Positions 19,546 through 28,155 of a stretch of DNA of 64,000 nt are shown one piece after another. This DNA comes from an uncultured Croceitalea sp. GTDB taxonomy: Bacteria; Bacteroidota; Bacteroidia; Flavobacteriales; Flavobacteriaceae. A model generated the notes under the pieces. The model searched no databases. It had not been told where the DNA came from and saw only the letters and a program-made list of their open reading frames with translations. The stretch is taken from assembly GCA_947495075.1 (NCBI GenBank), contig CANLXH010000001.1, positions 992,001 to 1,056,000 of the forward strand, in the 5' to 3' direction. How positions within the stretch are numbered: position 1 is the stretch's first letter; each line of letters begins with the position of its first letter. The position numbers and the translations under genes are program-made.

Positions 19546-19650
19546 TTATAATCTGGCTATAGTTTGATGAACTATAACAACAGATATGATTATTGATATT
19601 ATAAAGCTTAATAATGGAGGTAACAGGTATAAGTATATAGTCTTTTTCAT
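19546..19650 (-). CDS. Putative 34-residue single-span membrane peptide
   Basis: An ATG at 19648-19650 opens a frame ending at TAA 19546-19548. It encodes a basic start (MKKT), then one hydrophobic run from about residue 5 to 28, then a short polar tail. It lies 13 bases upstream of the haem lipoprotein start. The two genes share the same translation-start context, AATGCTATGAAAAAGA-like in the second and nearly so in the first. The frame is short and not supported by a known family. It may be a small structural or regulatory peptide or a remnant. Confidence 0.35.
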   Translation of the reverse strand: MKKTIYLYLLPPLLSFIISIIISVVIVHQTIARL

Positions 19651-20052
19651 AGCATTATTTTTTTATTCTTTTAAATTTCTTGGTACAAAGAAACTTCAGA
19701 AATAGACCTGCGGACAACTTAATTTGATTGAAAGGGAATTATTCCCATTAAAACGGAAAAAATAGGCTTAAAGATTGTCCACTCCTTTTGAAGTCAGTAA
19801 ACATAGACGATTCAAGAACATAGGATTTGAATAAAGTACCGTTAAAATGAATTTCTATGTTACTATAAAAGGTGTTTATGGCAGTATTTTACTAGTAAAG
19901 TAGCTTTTCATCGGAATATGTTTTTCCAATTGAATACCCGTTATTTTAACAGAAATCAATCTTTTTTTAACACAGTTCTAACTACCCTCAACTGTAGGTA
20001 TCAATACTTTTAACGACTAACCTAGTTATTCACTAAACGATAAATATTCAAA
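19651..20052. other. 402-base intergenic region between divergent genes
   Basis: No gene was recognised. It must hold the promoters of the leftward small peptide/lipoprotein pair and of the rightward DUF2911 gene. The only clear symmetry is GGGAAT-T-ATTCCC (about 19735-19747), a possible operator. No tRNA or riboswitch fold was recognised. Confidence 0.4.
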
Positions 20053-21159
20053 ATGAAAAACAACTACTCAAGACTTACATTTTTGCTATTAATAGCAATT
20101 TTTACTTTTACAACAAATGTAGATGCACAGCTCACGCTACCTGCGGGAAGTCCAGAAGCAGAAGTGTCGCAACGTGTTGGGATTACAGACATTACAATTC
20201 ACTATAATAGACCTTATGTAAAAGGGAGAGAAATATGGGGAAAATTAGTTCCTTATGGTTTTAATGACTTAGGTTTTGGAACATCTAAATCGGCTCCTTG
20301 GCGTGCTGGTGCAGATTATAATACAACTATTGAGTTTACTCATGATGTTAAAATAGAAGGGAAAGATGTAAAGGCTGGTAAATATGCACTATTCTTTGCT
20401 TTGGAAGAAAATGGAGATGTAACGGGTGTATTATCAAGCAATACAACATCATGGGGAAGTTATTTTTATGATGAGACTGAAGATGTATTAAGATTTAATG
20501 TCAAATCAAAAGATATAGACACATCTGTAGAAATGTTAACCTACAGTTTTGATACTGCAGATGCCACAAGTACTGTTGCAAGCTTAAAATGGGCTAAAAA
20601 AGAAATACCTGTAAAAATTGAAGTTGCCGTTACCGATATTGTTATGGAAGGTATAGCGAATGATTTACGTAATCCAAATGGCTTTAGACAAGCTACTTGG
20701 GACCAGGCCGCGAATTATGCTTTTAATGCTGGAAATATTGACAAAGCATTGGAATGGGTTAATGCTTCTATAAGTGGTAACTTCTTTAGCAAAGAAACTT
20801 TTTCAAACCTGGCTTTAAAATCTCAGATTTTAGCAAAGCAAGGGAAAACAGCAGAAGCGTCTAGCTATGTAGATAAAGCTGCTGCAATGGGAACATCACG
20901 TGAAGTGTATGGTTTAGGAACGCAACTTTTAGGCACTGATGTTGATAAGGCATTTGGTATTCTTAAGGCTAATGTAAAGAATAGTAAAGGCGCTTGGCCT
21001 AGTAATTATGGACTTGCAAGAGCATATTCTGCCAAAGGAGATTATAAAAATGCCATAAAATCTATAAATAAATCTTTAACAGTGGCTCCTGCTAATTTTA
21101 AACCCAGATTAGAACAGAGTGTAGAACGCCTTAAAAAGGGAGAAGACATCAACAAGTAA
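20053..21159 (+). CDS. DUF2911 protein with C-terminal TPR-like repeats
   Basis: 368 residues. The signal peptide ends near 'TTNVDAQ' (about 26). Residues ~30-195 form the DUF2911 domain ('HYNRPYVKGREIWG', 'VPYGFNDLGFGTSKSAPWRAGAD' start, 'AGKYALFFA'), very common in exported Bacteroidota proteins. The C-terminal third contains TPR-like helical pairs ('GDYKNAIKSINKSLTVAP'). It probably acts in the periplasm; the biochemical role of DUF2911 is not known to me. A terminator follows at 21185. Confidence 0.88.
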   Translation: MKNNYSRLTFLLLIAIFTFTTNVDAQLTLPAGSPEAEVSQRVGITDITIHYNRPYVKGREIWGKLVPYGFNDLGFGTSKSAPWRAGADYNTTIEFTHDVKIEGKDVKAGKYALFFALEENGDVTGVLSSNTTSWGSYFYDETEDVLRFNVKSKDIDTSVEMLTYSFDTADATSTVASLKWAKKEIPVKIEVAVTDIVMEGIANDLRNPNGFRQATWDQAANYAFNAGNIDKALEWVNASISGNFFSKETFSNLALKSQILAKQGKTAEASSYVDKAAAMGTSREVYGLGTQLLGTDVDKAFGILKANVKNSKGAWPSNYGLARAYSAKGDYKNAIKSINKSLTVAPANFKPRLEQSVERLKKGEDINK

Positions 21160-21184
21160 GAATTATAATCTTTTTTATTAAACA

Positions 21185-21210
21185 AAAGCTCTACAGAAAT
21201 GTGGAGCTTT
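21185..21210 (+). terminator. Rho-independent terminator after the DUF2911 gene
   Basis: Stem AAAGCTCTACA / TGTGGAGCTTT (one T-G pair) with loop GAAA, followed by TT. It ends one base before the recG stop codon of the opposite strand, so it may serve both convergent genes. Confidence 0.8.
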
Positions 21211-23751
21211 TTAGCTAATATATCCCCAAATTGCCTTGTCTTTAGTTAGATTTATATAAGCTTGTCTAATTCTCAAATTCTCTTGTTTAGTTATTTTTGG
21301 GTCCTCTTTTAAAAGTTGAACAGCGTAATACCGAGCGGATTTCAAAATTTGATTATCCTTTACAATATCTGCAATTTTAAGATTTAATAACCCGCTCTGT
21401 TGTGTCCCCATTAGGTCTCCTGGTCCACGGAGTTTTAAATCTACCTCAGCAATCTCAAATCCGTCATTAGTGCGAACCATGGTTTCTAATCGCGTCTTGG
21501 CGTCGTTGGATAATTTATGACTTGTCATTAAAATACAAAAACTTTGTTCTGCGCCACGTCCAACTCTACCACGCAATTGATGTAATTGTGATAATCCAAA
21601 GCGTTCTGCGCTTTCTATAATCATTACAGAAGCATTAGGAACATTTACGCCAACCTCAATTACCGTTGTGGCTACCATGATTTGTGTTTCCCCATTAACA
21701 AACCTATTCATTTCATAATCCTTATCCTCGGGTTTCATTTTCCCGTGGACAATAGATATTTGATAATCGGGTAGGGGAAAGTCACGTGCAATACTTTCAT
21801 AACCATCCATTAAATCTTTATAATCCAACGCTTCAGATTCTTGAATTAATGGATAGACTATATAGATCTGGCGCTCTTTCTTTATTTCATCTCGTATAAA
21901 TTGAAAAACCTTAAGTCTATTAGCATCATAACGATGTACCGTTTTGATAGGTTTTCTTCCAGGAGGCAATTCATCAATCACAGATATATCCAAGTCCCCA
22001 TATAAACTCATAGCCAAGGTTCTAGGTATTGGAGTAGCCGTCATAACCAAAATGTGGGGGGGAATAGCCCCTCCATCCTCCCCATTGGGGAGGCTTTTTA
22101 ACGTCCCAACAATTTTTTCAAGAACAGTATCTATCGCTCCGATTACTTCTTCATTAGAAAATCGTACAACCTTATATCCAAAATCGCTTAAGATTTGTGT
22201 TCGCATGGCGTCTACTTCTTTTTGAGAAGGATTATTATGGTAACCACCATCTACTTCAATAATCAATTTTTTAGATAAGCAGACGAAATCAACAATAAAT
22301 TTGTCTATAATGTGCTGGCGTCTAAATTTTACTTCTAGTTTTTTGGTTTTTAACTGTTCCCAAAGAATTTTTTCTGCTTCTGTACTTTGCTTTTTTAACT
22401 CTTTTCGGTTTTCCTTTAAAAGACTATATATGGAAGGTTTTGCCGTTTGGTATTTATGATGAATCTTATTCACCCTCCCTTTGGGAGGGACTAGGGGTGG
22501 GCTTCCTTTTTGCCATAGTTTAGAACGTTGTGCTACCCCAAAGCGATGTTGCTCATCAATTACTGCGAGCCCTAGGTTTTTAAATTGCACCTTATCTTCC
22601 AATAAAGCATGGGTACCTACTAAAATATGTAAGACCCCGCTTTCAAGACGTTCATGGATTCCTTTGCGAACAGATTTCTTAACAGAACCGGTTAAAATTT
22701 CAATGGTAATATCCATTTCTCCCAACAATTCTTTTAAACCGTTATAATGTTGGTTAGCAAGAATTTCAGTTGGAGCCATTAAACAGGCCTGATAGCCATT
22801 GTCAATTGCCAAAAGCATGCACATAAGAGCTACAATGGTTTTGCCTGAGCCAACATCACCCTGCAACAGCCGGTTCATTTGTGCACTACTACCCAAATCA
22901 TTGCGAATTTCTTTTATTACTCGTTTTTGGGCATTGGTGAGTTCAAAAGGTAGATAGTTCTTAAAGAAATCATTAAAAGTGTTTCCAACTTGATCAAAAG
23001 CTAACCCTTTTATTTTTTGTTTGCGAACAGCCTTTTTATTCAGCAGTTGCAGCTGTACATAAAAGAGTTCCTCAAATTTTAGACGAAATTGTGCTCTAGC
23101 CAATAACTCTTGACTTTTTGGAAAATGAATATTAAGAAGGGCATCGGCTCTTGAAATAAGTTTAAGTTCAGTAATTAATTGTTGCGAGAGCACTTCCTCA
23201 AAATTTGCTTTAGTTTCAAGAAAAAGCTGCTGAATTAGTTTTGATATCACTCGATTGGTGATGCCTGAATTGCTTAATTTTTCGGTAGAAGGATAGATGG
23301 GCTGCATGCTTATTTTAAGTCCTGCTTGGTGCGCCTTTAATAGTTCCATCTCTGGATGGGGGACAGAAAAGTTGCTACCATATTTATTTATCCTGCCAAA
23401 TATCACATAGGGTTCATTAAGTTTTATATTTTCCCTAATCCATTTTTGTCCTCTGAACCAGACCAGTTCTATTTGCCCAGTATCATCGACAAAACTTGCT
23501 ACCAATCTTTTACCGCGCTTTTGTTCTACATTTTTTAGATGAACAATTTTGCCAATTATCTGAACATCGGCGCCACTGTCTTTTAACTGTGCTATTTTGT
23601 AATACTGCGTTTTATCTAAATATCTATTAGGATAAAGCTGCAGGAGGTCTTGAAAAGATTCGATTCCCAATTCCGTGCGTAATAGTTCGGCCCTATTTGG
23701 ACCAACACCTTTTAGGTAAACTATTGGAGTTTGTAGAAAATTGGAATTCAT
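21211..23751 (-). CDS. recG: ATP-dependent DNA helicase RecG with an inserted DUF559 nuclease domain
   Basis: 846 residues, about 145 longer than ordinary RecG. It has the N-terminal wedge/OB domain, 'RLLQGDVGSGKTIVA' (Walker A), 'VIDEQHRFGVAQRSKLWQKG' (motif II), 'ILVMTATPIPRTLAM' (motif III) and the C-terminal helicase half ending in the RecG TRG-like region. RecG unwinds stalled forks and Holliday junctions. Between motif II and motif III (about residues 417-562) lies a complete DUF559-type domain, in frame, with 'FIVDFVCLSKKLIIEVDG'. Helicase motifs on both sides are intact, so the protein is probably active, but the insertion lies between two ATPase motifs. Confidence 0.95.
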   Translation of the reverse strand: MNSNFLQTPIVYLKGVGPNRAELLRTELGIESFQDLLQLYPNRYLDKTQYYKIAQLKDSGADVQIIGKIVHLKNVEQKRGKRLVASFVDDTGQIELVWFRGQKWIRENIKLNEPYVIFGRINKYGSNFSVPHPEMELLKAHQAGLKISMQPIYPSTEKLSNSGITNRVISKLIQQLFLETKANFEEVLSQQLITELKLISRADALLNIHFPKSQELLARAQFRLKFEELFYVQLQLLNKKAVRKQKIKGLAFDQVGNTFNDFFKNYLPFELTNAQKRVIKEIRNDLGSSAQMNRLLQGDVGSGKTIVALMCMLLAIDNGYQACLMAPTEILANQHYNGLKELLGEMDITIEILTGSVKKSVRKGIHERLESGVLHILVGTHALLEDKVQFKNLGLAVIDEQHRFGVAQRSKLWQKGSPPLVPPKGRVNKIHHKYQTAKPSIYSLLKENRKELKKQSTEAEKILWEQLKTKKLEVKFRRQHIIDKFIVDFVCLSKKLIIEVDGGYHNNPSQKEVDAMRTQILSDFGYKVVRFSNEEVIGAIDTVLEKIVGTLKSLPNGEDGGAIPPHILVMTATPIPRTLAMSLYGDLDISVIDELPPGRKPIKTVHRYDANRLKVFQFIRDEIKKERQIYIVYPLIQESEALDYKDLMDGYESIARDFPLPDYQISIVHGKMKPEDKDYEMNRFVNGETQIMVATTVIEVGVNVPNASVMIIESAERFGLSQLHQLRGRVGRGAEQSFCILMTSHKLSNDAKTRLETMVRTNDGFEIAEVDLKLRGPGDLMGTQQSGLLNLKIADIVKDNQILKSARYYAVQLLKEDPKITKQENLRIRQAYINLTKDKAIWGYIS
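22063..22503 (-). mobile_element. In-frame DUF559 endonuclease-domain insertion in recG
   Basis: About 441 bases (147 codons), a multiple of three, interrupting recG between 'KLWQKG' and 'PPHILVMTAT'. The core encodes a DUF559/Vsr-like PD-(D/E)XK domain ('STEAEKILWEQLK', 'FRRQHIIDKFIVDF', 'IIEVDGGYHNN', 'GYKVVRFSNEEV'). Each end carries a GC-rich hairpin unlike the surrounding AT-rich gene: CCCTCCC-TTT-GGGAGGG (22473-22489) and CCTCCCC-ATT-GGGGAGG (22077-22093). Stand-alone DUF559 genes and similar in-protein copies occur in Flavobacteria, so this may spread as a homing-like element. It lacks intein splice motifs. Mobility is inferred. Confidence 0.6.
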
Positions 23752-23797
23752 AGAACTAAAATATGTAATTTGGATTGACTTTTGCTACTTTGCTTTT

Positions 23798-25867
23798 ATG
23801 AGGTTTTCATTGTTTACTTTCTTGTTTACTTATTCGGTTTTTTTATTCGGTCAGAATAATCAAAAAGTGGTTGATTTTATCAAAATCGATATGGAAATTA
23901 CGCCCATTTTTGATTCTAAAGAGGTGTGGGGTAGTGGCACTTATGATTTTGAATTAAAATCAAAGACAGATTCGATTTTCATAGATGCGATTAATATGGA
24001 TTTTTTATATGTAGCATTAAACGGAAAACAAATTGAGTTCTTGAATTCTGGTAAACAACTTGGTTTTAAAGCCCCAAAAATAAAGGGTAATCATAAATTG
24101 TTTATACGGTATGTTGCCAAGCCCAGGCAAACTGTATACTATATTGGGCTAAATGATAGAATTACTGGAAATGAACAGCTCTGGACTCAAGGACAAGGCA
24201 AATATACAAGCCATTGGCTACCAAGTTTTGATGATATGGATGAGAAAGTAGAGTTTGACCTGACCTTGAATACTGATGAAGGATATACCGTAATCACTAA
24301 TGGAAAGCTAACGGAAAAGAACGTAACAGAGGGTATTATCGATTGGCATTTTGATATGCAAGATCCTATGAGTAGCTACTTGGCTGCCTTCGTTATTGGA
24401 AATTTTAATAAAAAAGAACTGAAATCCAATTCAGGTATCCCCATTGAACTCTATTACGAACCTAAAGACAGCTTAAAAGTTGAGCCTACATACCGATACT
24501 CCAAAGAGATTTTTGATTTTTTAGAAGAAGAAATTGGAATTCCTTATCCTTGGCAGAATTACAAGCAAGTACCTGTTCAAGATTTTTTATATGCTGGAAT
24601 GGAAAATACGAGTGCTACGATATTTTCTAACACCTATGTAATAGACTCTACCGCTTTTGTGGATAAGAACTATGTAAATGTAAATGCGCACGAACTGGCG
24701 CACCAATGGTTTGGAAACCTAGTCACAGAGAAAAGTGGAAAGCACCATTGGCTCCATGAAGGTTTTGCTACCTATTATGCGTATTTAGCTGAACGACAGT
24801 TGTTTGGTGAAGATTATTTTTATTGGAAACTGTATGCAACAGCAAAAACACTCCATAACCTGTCGGAAAGTGGAGGAGGGGAAGCTTTGACCAACCCTAA
24901 TGCAAATAGTCTAACTTTTTATGAAAAAGGAGCTTGGGCACTTGTAATGCTTAAAGATAGAGTGGGAAAAGAGGCTTTTGATACTGGAATTAAAGCATAT
25001 CTATCAAAACATCAATTTAAAAACGTGACAATTTCAGATTTTTTAAAGGAAATGGAGACGACTTCAAATCAGAGCTTAGAAGATTTTGAAGTGCTATGGT
25101 TAGAATCTGAGCAGTTTCCTTGGACCAAAATAAAACAGAAGTTGAAACAAGAATCGAAAAGCTTACGAATGGTTTTTGAAATGGAAGACGAATTCCAAAA
25201 AATAAAAAGCGATGATCTAAATTTTGAAGCTTATTGGAATGCCTCTGAATCTAGTAACTTTAAACAATACCTCATCAAACAACATCATAAAATTTTACCC
25301 GAGACTATTCTAAATAAAGCATTTTCAAGTAATGATATTAAAATAAGGCAGGCCTTAGCGACATCGTTATTGGGTATTAAAGGAACTAGAAAGCTTACAG
25401 AGGAACTTATTTCTAAATATGAAACCTTGTTAGAAGATCAAAGCTACGTAACTATAGAAAGTGCACTTGTGAAACTTTGGTCTACCTTTCCTGAAAAAAG
25501 GGCTGATTATTTTTCAAAAACTAAGGAAATTATAGGTCTTCCTAATAAAAATATACGTTTATTATGGCTAGCATTAGCACTAATTACTCCAGATTATCAA
25601 TTAGAATCAAAAGATGCTTTTTACCAAGAGCTCAACGGCTATACGAATAATCATCATCATTTTGAAGTTAGGCAATTAGCTTTCGAATATTTAAGTCAAA
25701 TTAAAGCATTAAATGATGCCTCATTGATTAATTTAATAGAAGCCTCAGAACATCATGTTTGGCAATTTAAAAAGTCTTCAAGAAATTTGTTAAAAGAACT
25801 AAGTAAGCGTAATGATTATAAAACACGACTTTCTACTATCGCTAAATCCTTAGATGAAAGACAGTAA
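23798..25867 (+). CDS. M1-family zinc aminopeptidase, exported
   Basis: 689 residues from ATG 23798, which gives the signal peptide 'MRFSLFTFLFTYSVFLFGQ'; an ATG at 23741 would add 19 unlikely residues and overlap recG. The aminopeptidase motif GAMEN appears as 'YAGMENTSA'. The zinc site is complete: 'NAHELAHQWFGN' (HExxH) and the third ligand Glu in 'WLHEGFATYYAY'. The C-terminal ~200 residues are helical. It removes N-terminal residues from peptides in the periplasm or envelope. It diverges from recG with a very short gap. Confidence 0.93.
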   Translation: MRFSLFTFLFTYSVFLFGQNNQKVVDFIKIDMEITPIFDSKEVWGSGTYDFELKSKTDSIFIDAINMDFLYVALNGKQIEFLNSGKQLGFKAPKIKGNHKLFIRYVAKPRQTVYYIGLNDRITGNEQLWTQGQGKYTSHWLPSFDDMDEKVEFDLTLNTDEGYTVITNGKLTEKNVTEGIIDWHFDMQDPMSSYLAAFVIGNFNKKELKSNSGIPIELYYEPKDSLKVEPTYRYSKEIFDFLEEEIGIPYPWQNYKQVPVQDFLYAGMENTSATIFSNTYVIDSTAFVDKNYVNVNAHELAHQWFGNLVTEKSGKHHWLHEGFATYYAYLAERQLFGEDYFYWKLYATAKTLHNLSESGGGEALTNPNANSLTFYEKGAWALVMLKDRVGKEAFDTGIKAYLSKHQFKNVTISDFLKEMETTSNQSLEDFEVLWLESEQFPWTKIKQKLKQESKSLRMVFEMEDEFQKIKSDDLNFEAYWNASESSNFKQYLIKQHHKILPETILNKAFSSNDIKIRQALATSLLGIKGTRKLTEELISKYETLLEDQSYVTIESALVKLWSTFPEKRADYFSKTKEIIGLPNKNIRLLWLALALITPDYQLESKDAFYQELNGYTNNHHHFEVRQLAFEYLSQIKALNDASLINLIEASEHHVWQFKKSSRNLLKELSKRNDYKTRLSTIAKSLDERQ

Positions 25868-25893
25868 ACTACTTTGAATCAATTAATAAGTCA

Positions 25894-26808
25894 ATGAAAG
25901 CATTAGTGATTTCTGGAGGCGGGAGCAAGGGTGCCTTTGCAGGTGGTGTTGCGCAGTTTCTAATTGAGGAAGCAAAAAATGAGTACGATATATTTGTTGG
26001 AACCTCTACGGGTAGTCTTTTAATATCACATTTAGCACTTGGCAAGCTAGATAAAATAAAAGAAATATATTCCAATGTAAATCAAAAGACCATATTTAAT
26101 AATTGTCCTTTTGTGGTAAAGAAGAAGCATGGAGCTGATATTATTGGAATAAATCATTGGAATATTTTTAAAAATTTTATCAAGGGTAGAAAAACGTTTG
26201 GAGAAAGTGAAAACTTACGTGAATTAATAAGAAAGAGTATTACAGTTCCTGAGTTTAATGAATTAAAAGCTTCTCACAAAAACGTAGTAGTTACTGTTTC
26301 CAATCTGTCATTAAATCAAGTAGAGTATAAGTCTATTAACGATTGTACTTATGATGAGTTTTGTGATTGGATATGGATCTCGGCCAATTACACACCTTTT
26401 ATGAGTCTGGTAAGAAAAAATGGGTGTGAATATGCAGATGGAGGACTTGGAAGTCTTGTGCCCATAGAAGAAGCAATTTTAAGGGGAGCTACAGAAGTAG
26501 ATGTTGTGGTTCTACATACAGAAGTCAACTACTATAACAGGATGCCTTCTAGAAACCCATTTGAGTTAATTACAAATATGCTAAGCTTTGTTTTAGACCG
26601 TATTGAAAATCAAAATATACGTGTTGGTAAACTAGTTGCTAATCAGAGAGATGCGATAATAAATTTGTATTATACACCTACTATATTAACAACTAATTCA
26701 TTGATATTCAATAAAGAAAAAATGACTCGTTGGTGGAAACGTGGGTACTTATATGCTAAAAATAAAAATGCAGAAAGTATGCCTATAAAACCTGAAGTTC
26801 AGGAGTAG
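25894..26808 (+). CDS. Patatin-like phospholipase
   Basis: 304 residues without signal peptide. The oxyanion loop is 'SGGGSKGAFAGG' (about 7-18), the nucleophile elbow GTSTG (Ser ~46), and the catalytic Asp lies in 'YADGGLGSLVP'. This is a complete Ser-Asp dyad of cytosolic patatin-type acyl hydrolases. It follows the M1 aminopeptidase by 26 bases and may be co-transcribed. The natural lipid substrate is unknown. Confidence 0.9.
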   Translation: MKALVISGGGSKGAFAGGVAQFLIEEAKNEYDIFVGTSTGSLLISHLALGKLDKIKEIYSNVNQKTIFNNCPFVVKKKHGADIIGINHWNIFKNFIKGRKTFGESENLRELIRKSITVPEFNELKASHKNVVVTVSNLSLNQVEYKSINDCTYDEFCDWIWISANYTPFMSLVRKNGCEYADGGLGSLVPIEEAILRGATEVDVVVLHTEVNYYNRMPSRNPFELITNMLSFVLDRIENQNIRVGKLVANQRDAIINLYYTPTILTTNSLIFNKEKMTRWWKRGYLYAKNKNAESMPIKPEVQE

Positions 26809-26809
26809 T

Positions 26810-27328
26810 TTACCAAAGATCTCCAATTTCCTTTTTTACAAAAGCTAAAGCTGTTGCGGAAGGTGACTGCTTTTCTATCATTTGAGTTAAAATATCTTCT
26901 CGCAGTTTATCCGCAGAATCAGACTCACTCATGGCGGCGGACCTAATAATTTGAATCGTAGCACTTTTTGCCGCTTTAATAATATTCCAACATTCATCTG
27001 TCATATAAATTTGCTGAGATAAATTATGGTCAAATTCATCCTCAACATTTTTAATCAGTAGATTTTCATAGTCCGTTTTGTTTTTGCTTTGAGGTGCAAC
27101 TCTTACTACTAAACTATTTACCGCGATACGTTCTAAGAACAAGGCCATACGTTCATAAGCTTGTAAACGAACAGGTAAAGTATCTTTTTGAGAATCTTTA
27201 TGTAATAAAAAACGTCTTCTACCATCTTCGTTACGAGTGTGGAGTCTAAAAAAGTAAAATGCAATAAGACCAGTAACTAAAGACGGCAAGGTGTAAGCAA
27301 AAAGTTGAAAAATTTGATCTCCGGTCAT
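26810..27328 (-). CDS. Conserved flavobacterial membrane-anchored protein of unknown function
   Basis: 172 residues. One N-terminal membrane span (about 8-28) is followed by a charged helical cytosolic domain ('ERMALFLERIAVNSLVVRV', 'EFDHNLSQQIYMTDECWNII'). I recognise the type as a conserved hypothetical of Flavobacteria, possibly the family now called DUF7935, but cannot give a function. It stops 1 base from the patatin stop and lies downstream of an OmpA-like gene on the same strand. Confidence 0.7.
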   Translation of the reverse strand: MTGDQIFQLFAYTLPSLVTGLIAFYFFRLHTRNEDGRRRFLLHKDSQKDTLPVRLQAYERMALFLERIAVNSLVVRVAPQSKNKTDYENLLIKNVEDEFDHNLSQQIYMTDECWNIIKAAKSATIQIIRSAAMSESDSADKLREDILTQMIEKQSPSATALAFVKKEIGDLW

Positions 27329-27391
27329 TTAAAATGTATTTTTATTTGGAAGTAAAACGAAGTAAAACTCCAAAAAGTATATGGTATAGCA

Positions 27392-28153
27392 CTACATTTT
27401 TTCTTTAGCTAGGCTGTAGAAAGCGTTTAAATTAGGGGACAAACGAACAGTAATACCTTCTTTAAAATTACCGTCTTTTGTAACTATTTGTATTCTTTCT
27501 GCGGGTATACTATTGTTTTTCCATAATTCATTGGCAACAGCTATCGCTTGGTTATAGGATACATCAAAATCCCCTGTTATATTCATAGCTTCAATAGTAA
27601 TCTGCCTGTCTGGATTCTTAGTAATAAGTGTAGCAATCTTAGCTATGCTTGCTTTTCCTTCTTCAGATAATACAGTAGACTGGTCGCTTTCAAATAGCGT
27701 TAATAGGCTATTGGAAACTAGAATACTGCCGTTTGATGCTCCCACTTTGGCATTAGAACCTAGAATTTGTTTACTTTGAGATAAGATAGCAATCGCAGTA
27801 GAATCATTTTTTGCATAAGTGTCCGATATGAGTCGTAGCTGTTGTTCTTTCTCGTTAAGACTGGACAATGCACTATTTACTGTTTCTGTATTTTGTTTAG
27901 AAATCTTGGAAAAATTAGTGAGATTCTGAAGTAGTGTAGCATTAGCATTTCTTAACTCTTCCGCTTCTTTATTGGCTAATTCTGCTTTAGAGTTACTTAC
28001 GTTTATTTGACGTTTTGCAACAGAGATAGAATCATTTAATTCTAAAATGGTTTGCTCTAACTCCGTAATCTTTGTGATTAGGTCTTTCTTTTTTTGAGCC
28101 TGTATACTTAAAGTTGCTACTAAGAATAAGATTATGGGTAATATTTTTTTCAT
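27392..28153 (-). CDS. Periplasmic coiled-coil protein with OmpA-like C-terminal domain
   Basis: 253 residues from ATG 28151-28153, which gives the signal peptide 'MKKILPIILFLVATLSIQAQ'; a longer frame to 28189 would overlap the neighbouring gene. Residues ~22-115 are a heptad-rich coiled coil. The C-terminal half ('LFESDQSTVLSEEGKASIAK', 'PDRQITIEAMN', 'DVSYNQAIAVANEL') is a degenerate OmpA/MotB-type peptidoglycan-binding fold; the usual GHTD motif is replaced. It starts 2 bases after the flavoprotein gene stop, so the two are co-transcribed. Confidence 0.72.
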   Translation of the reverse strand: MKKILPIILFLVATLSIQAQKKKDLITKITELEQTILELNDSISVAKRQINVSNSKAELANKEAEELRNANATLLQNLTNFSKISKQNTETVNSALSSLNEKEQQLRLISDTYAKNDSTAIAILSQSKQILGSNAKVGASNGSILVSNSLLTLFESDQSTVLSEEGKASIAKIATLITKNPDRQITIEAMNITGDFDVSYNQAIAVANELWKNNSIPAERIQIVTKDGNFKEGITVRLSPNLNAFYSLAKEKM

Positions 28154-28155
28154 AA

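Noticed and set aside
22063-22503. Intein in RecG
   Set aside because: No N-terminal Cys/Ser splice block and no C-terminal His-Asn before a Cys/Ser/Thr; the domain is DUF559-like, not a LAGLIDADG or Hint domain.
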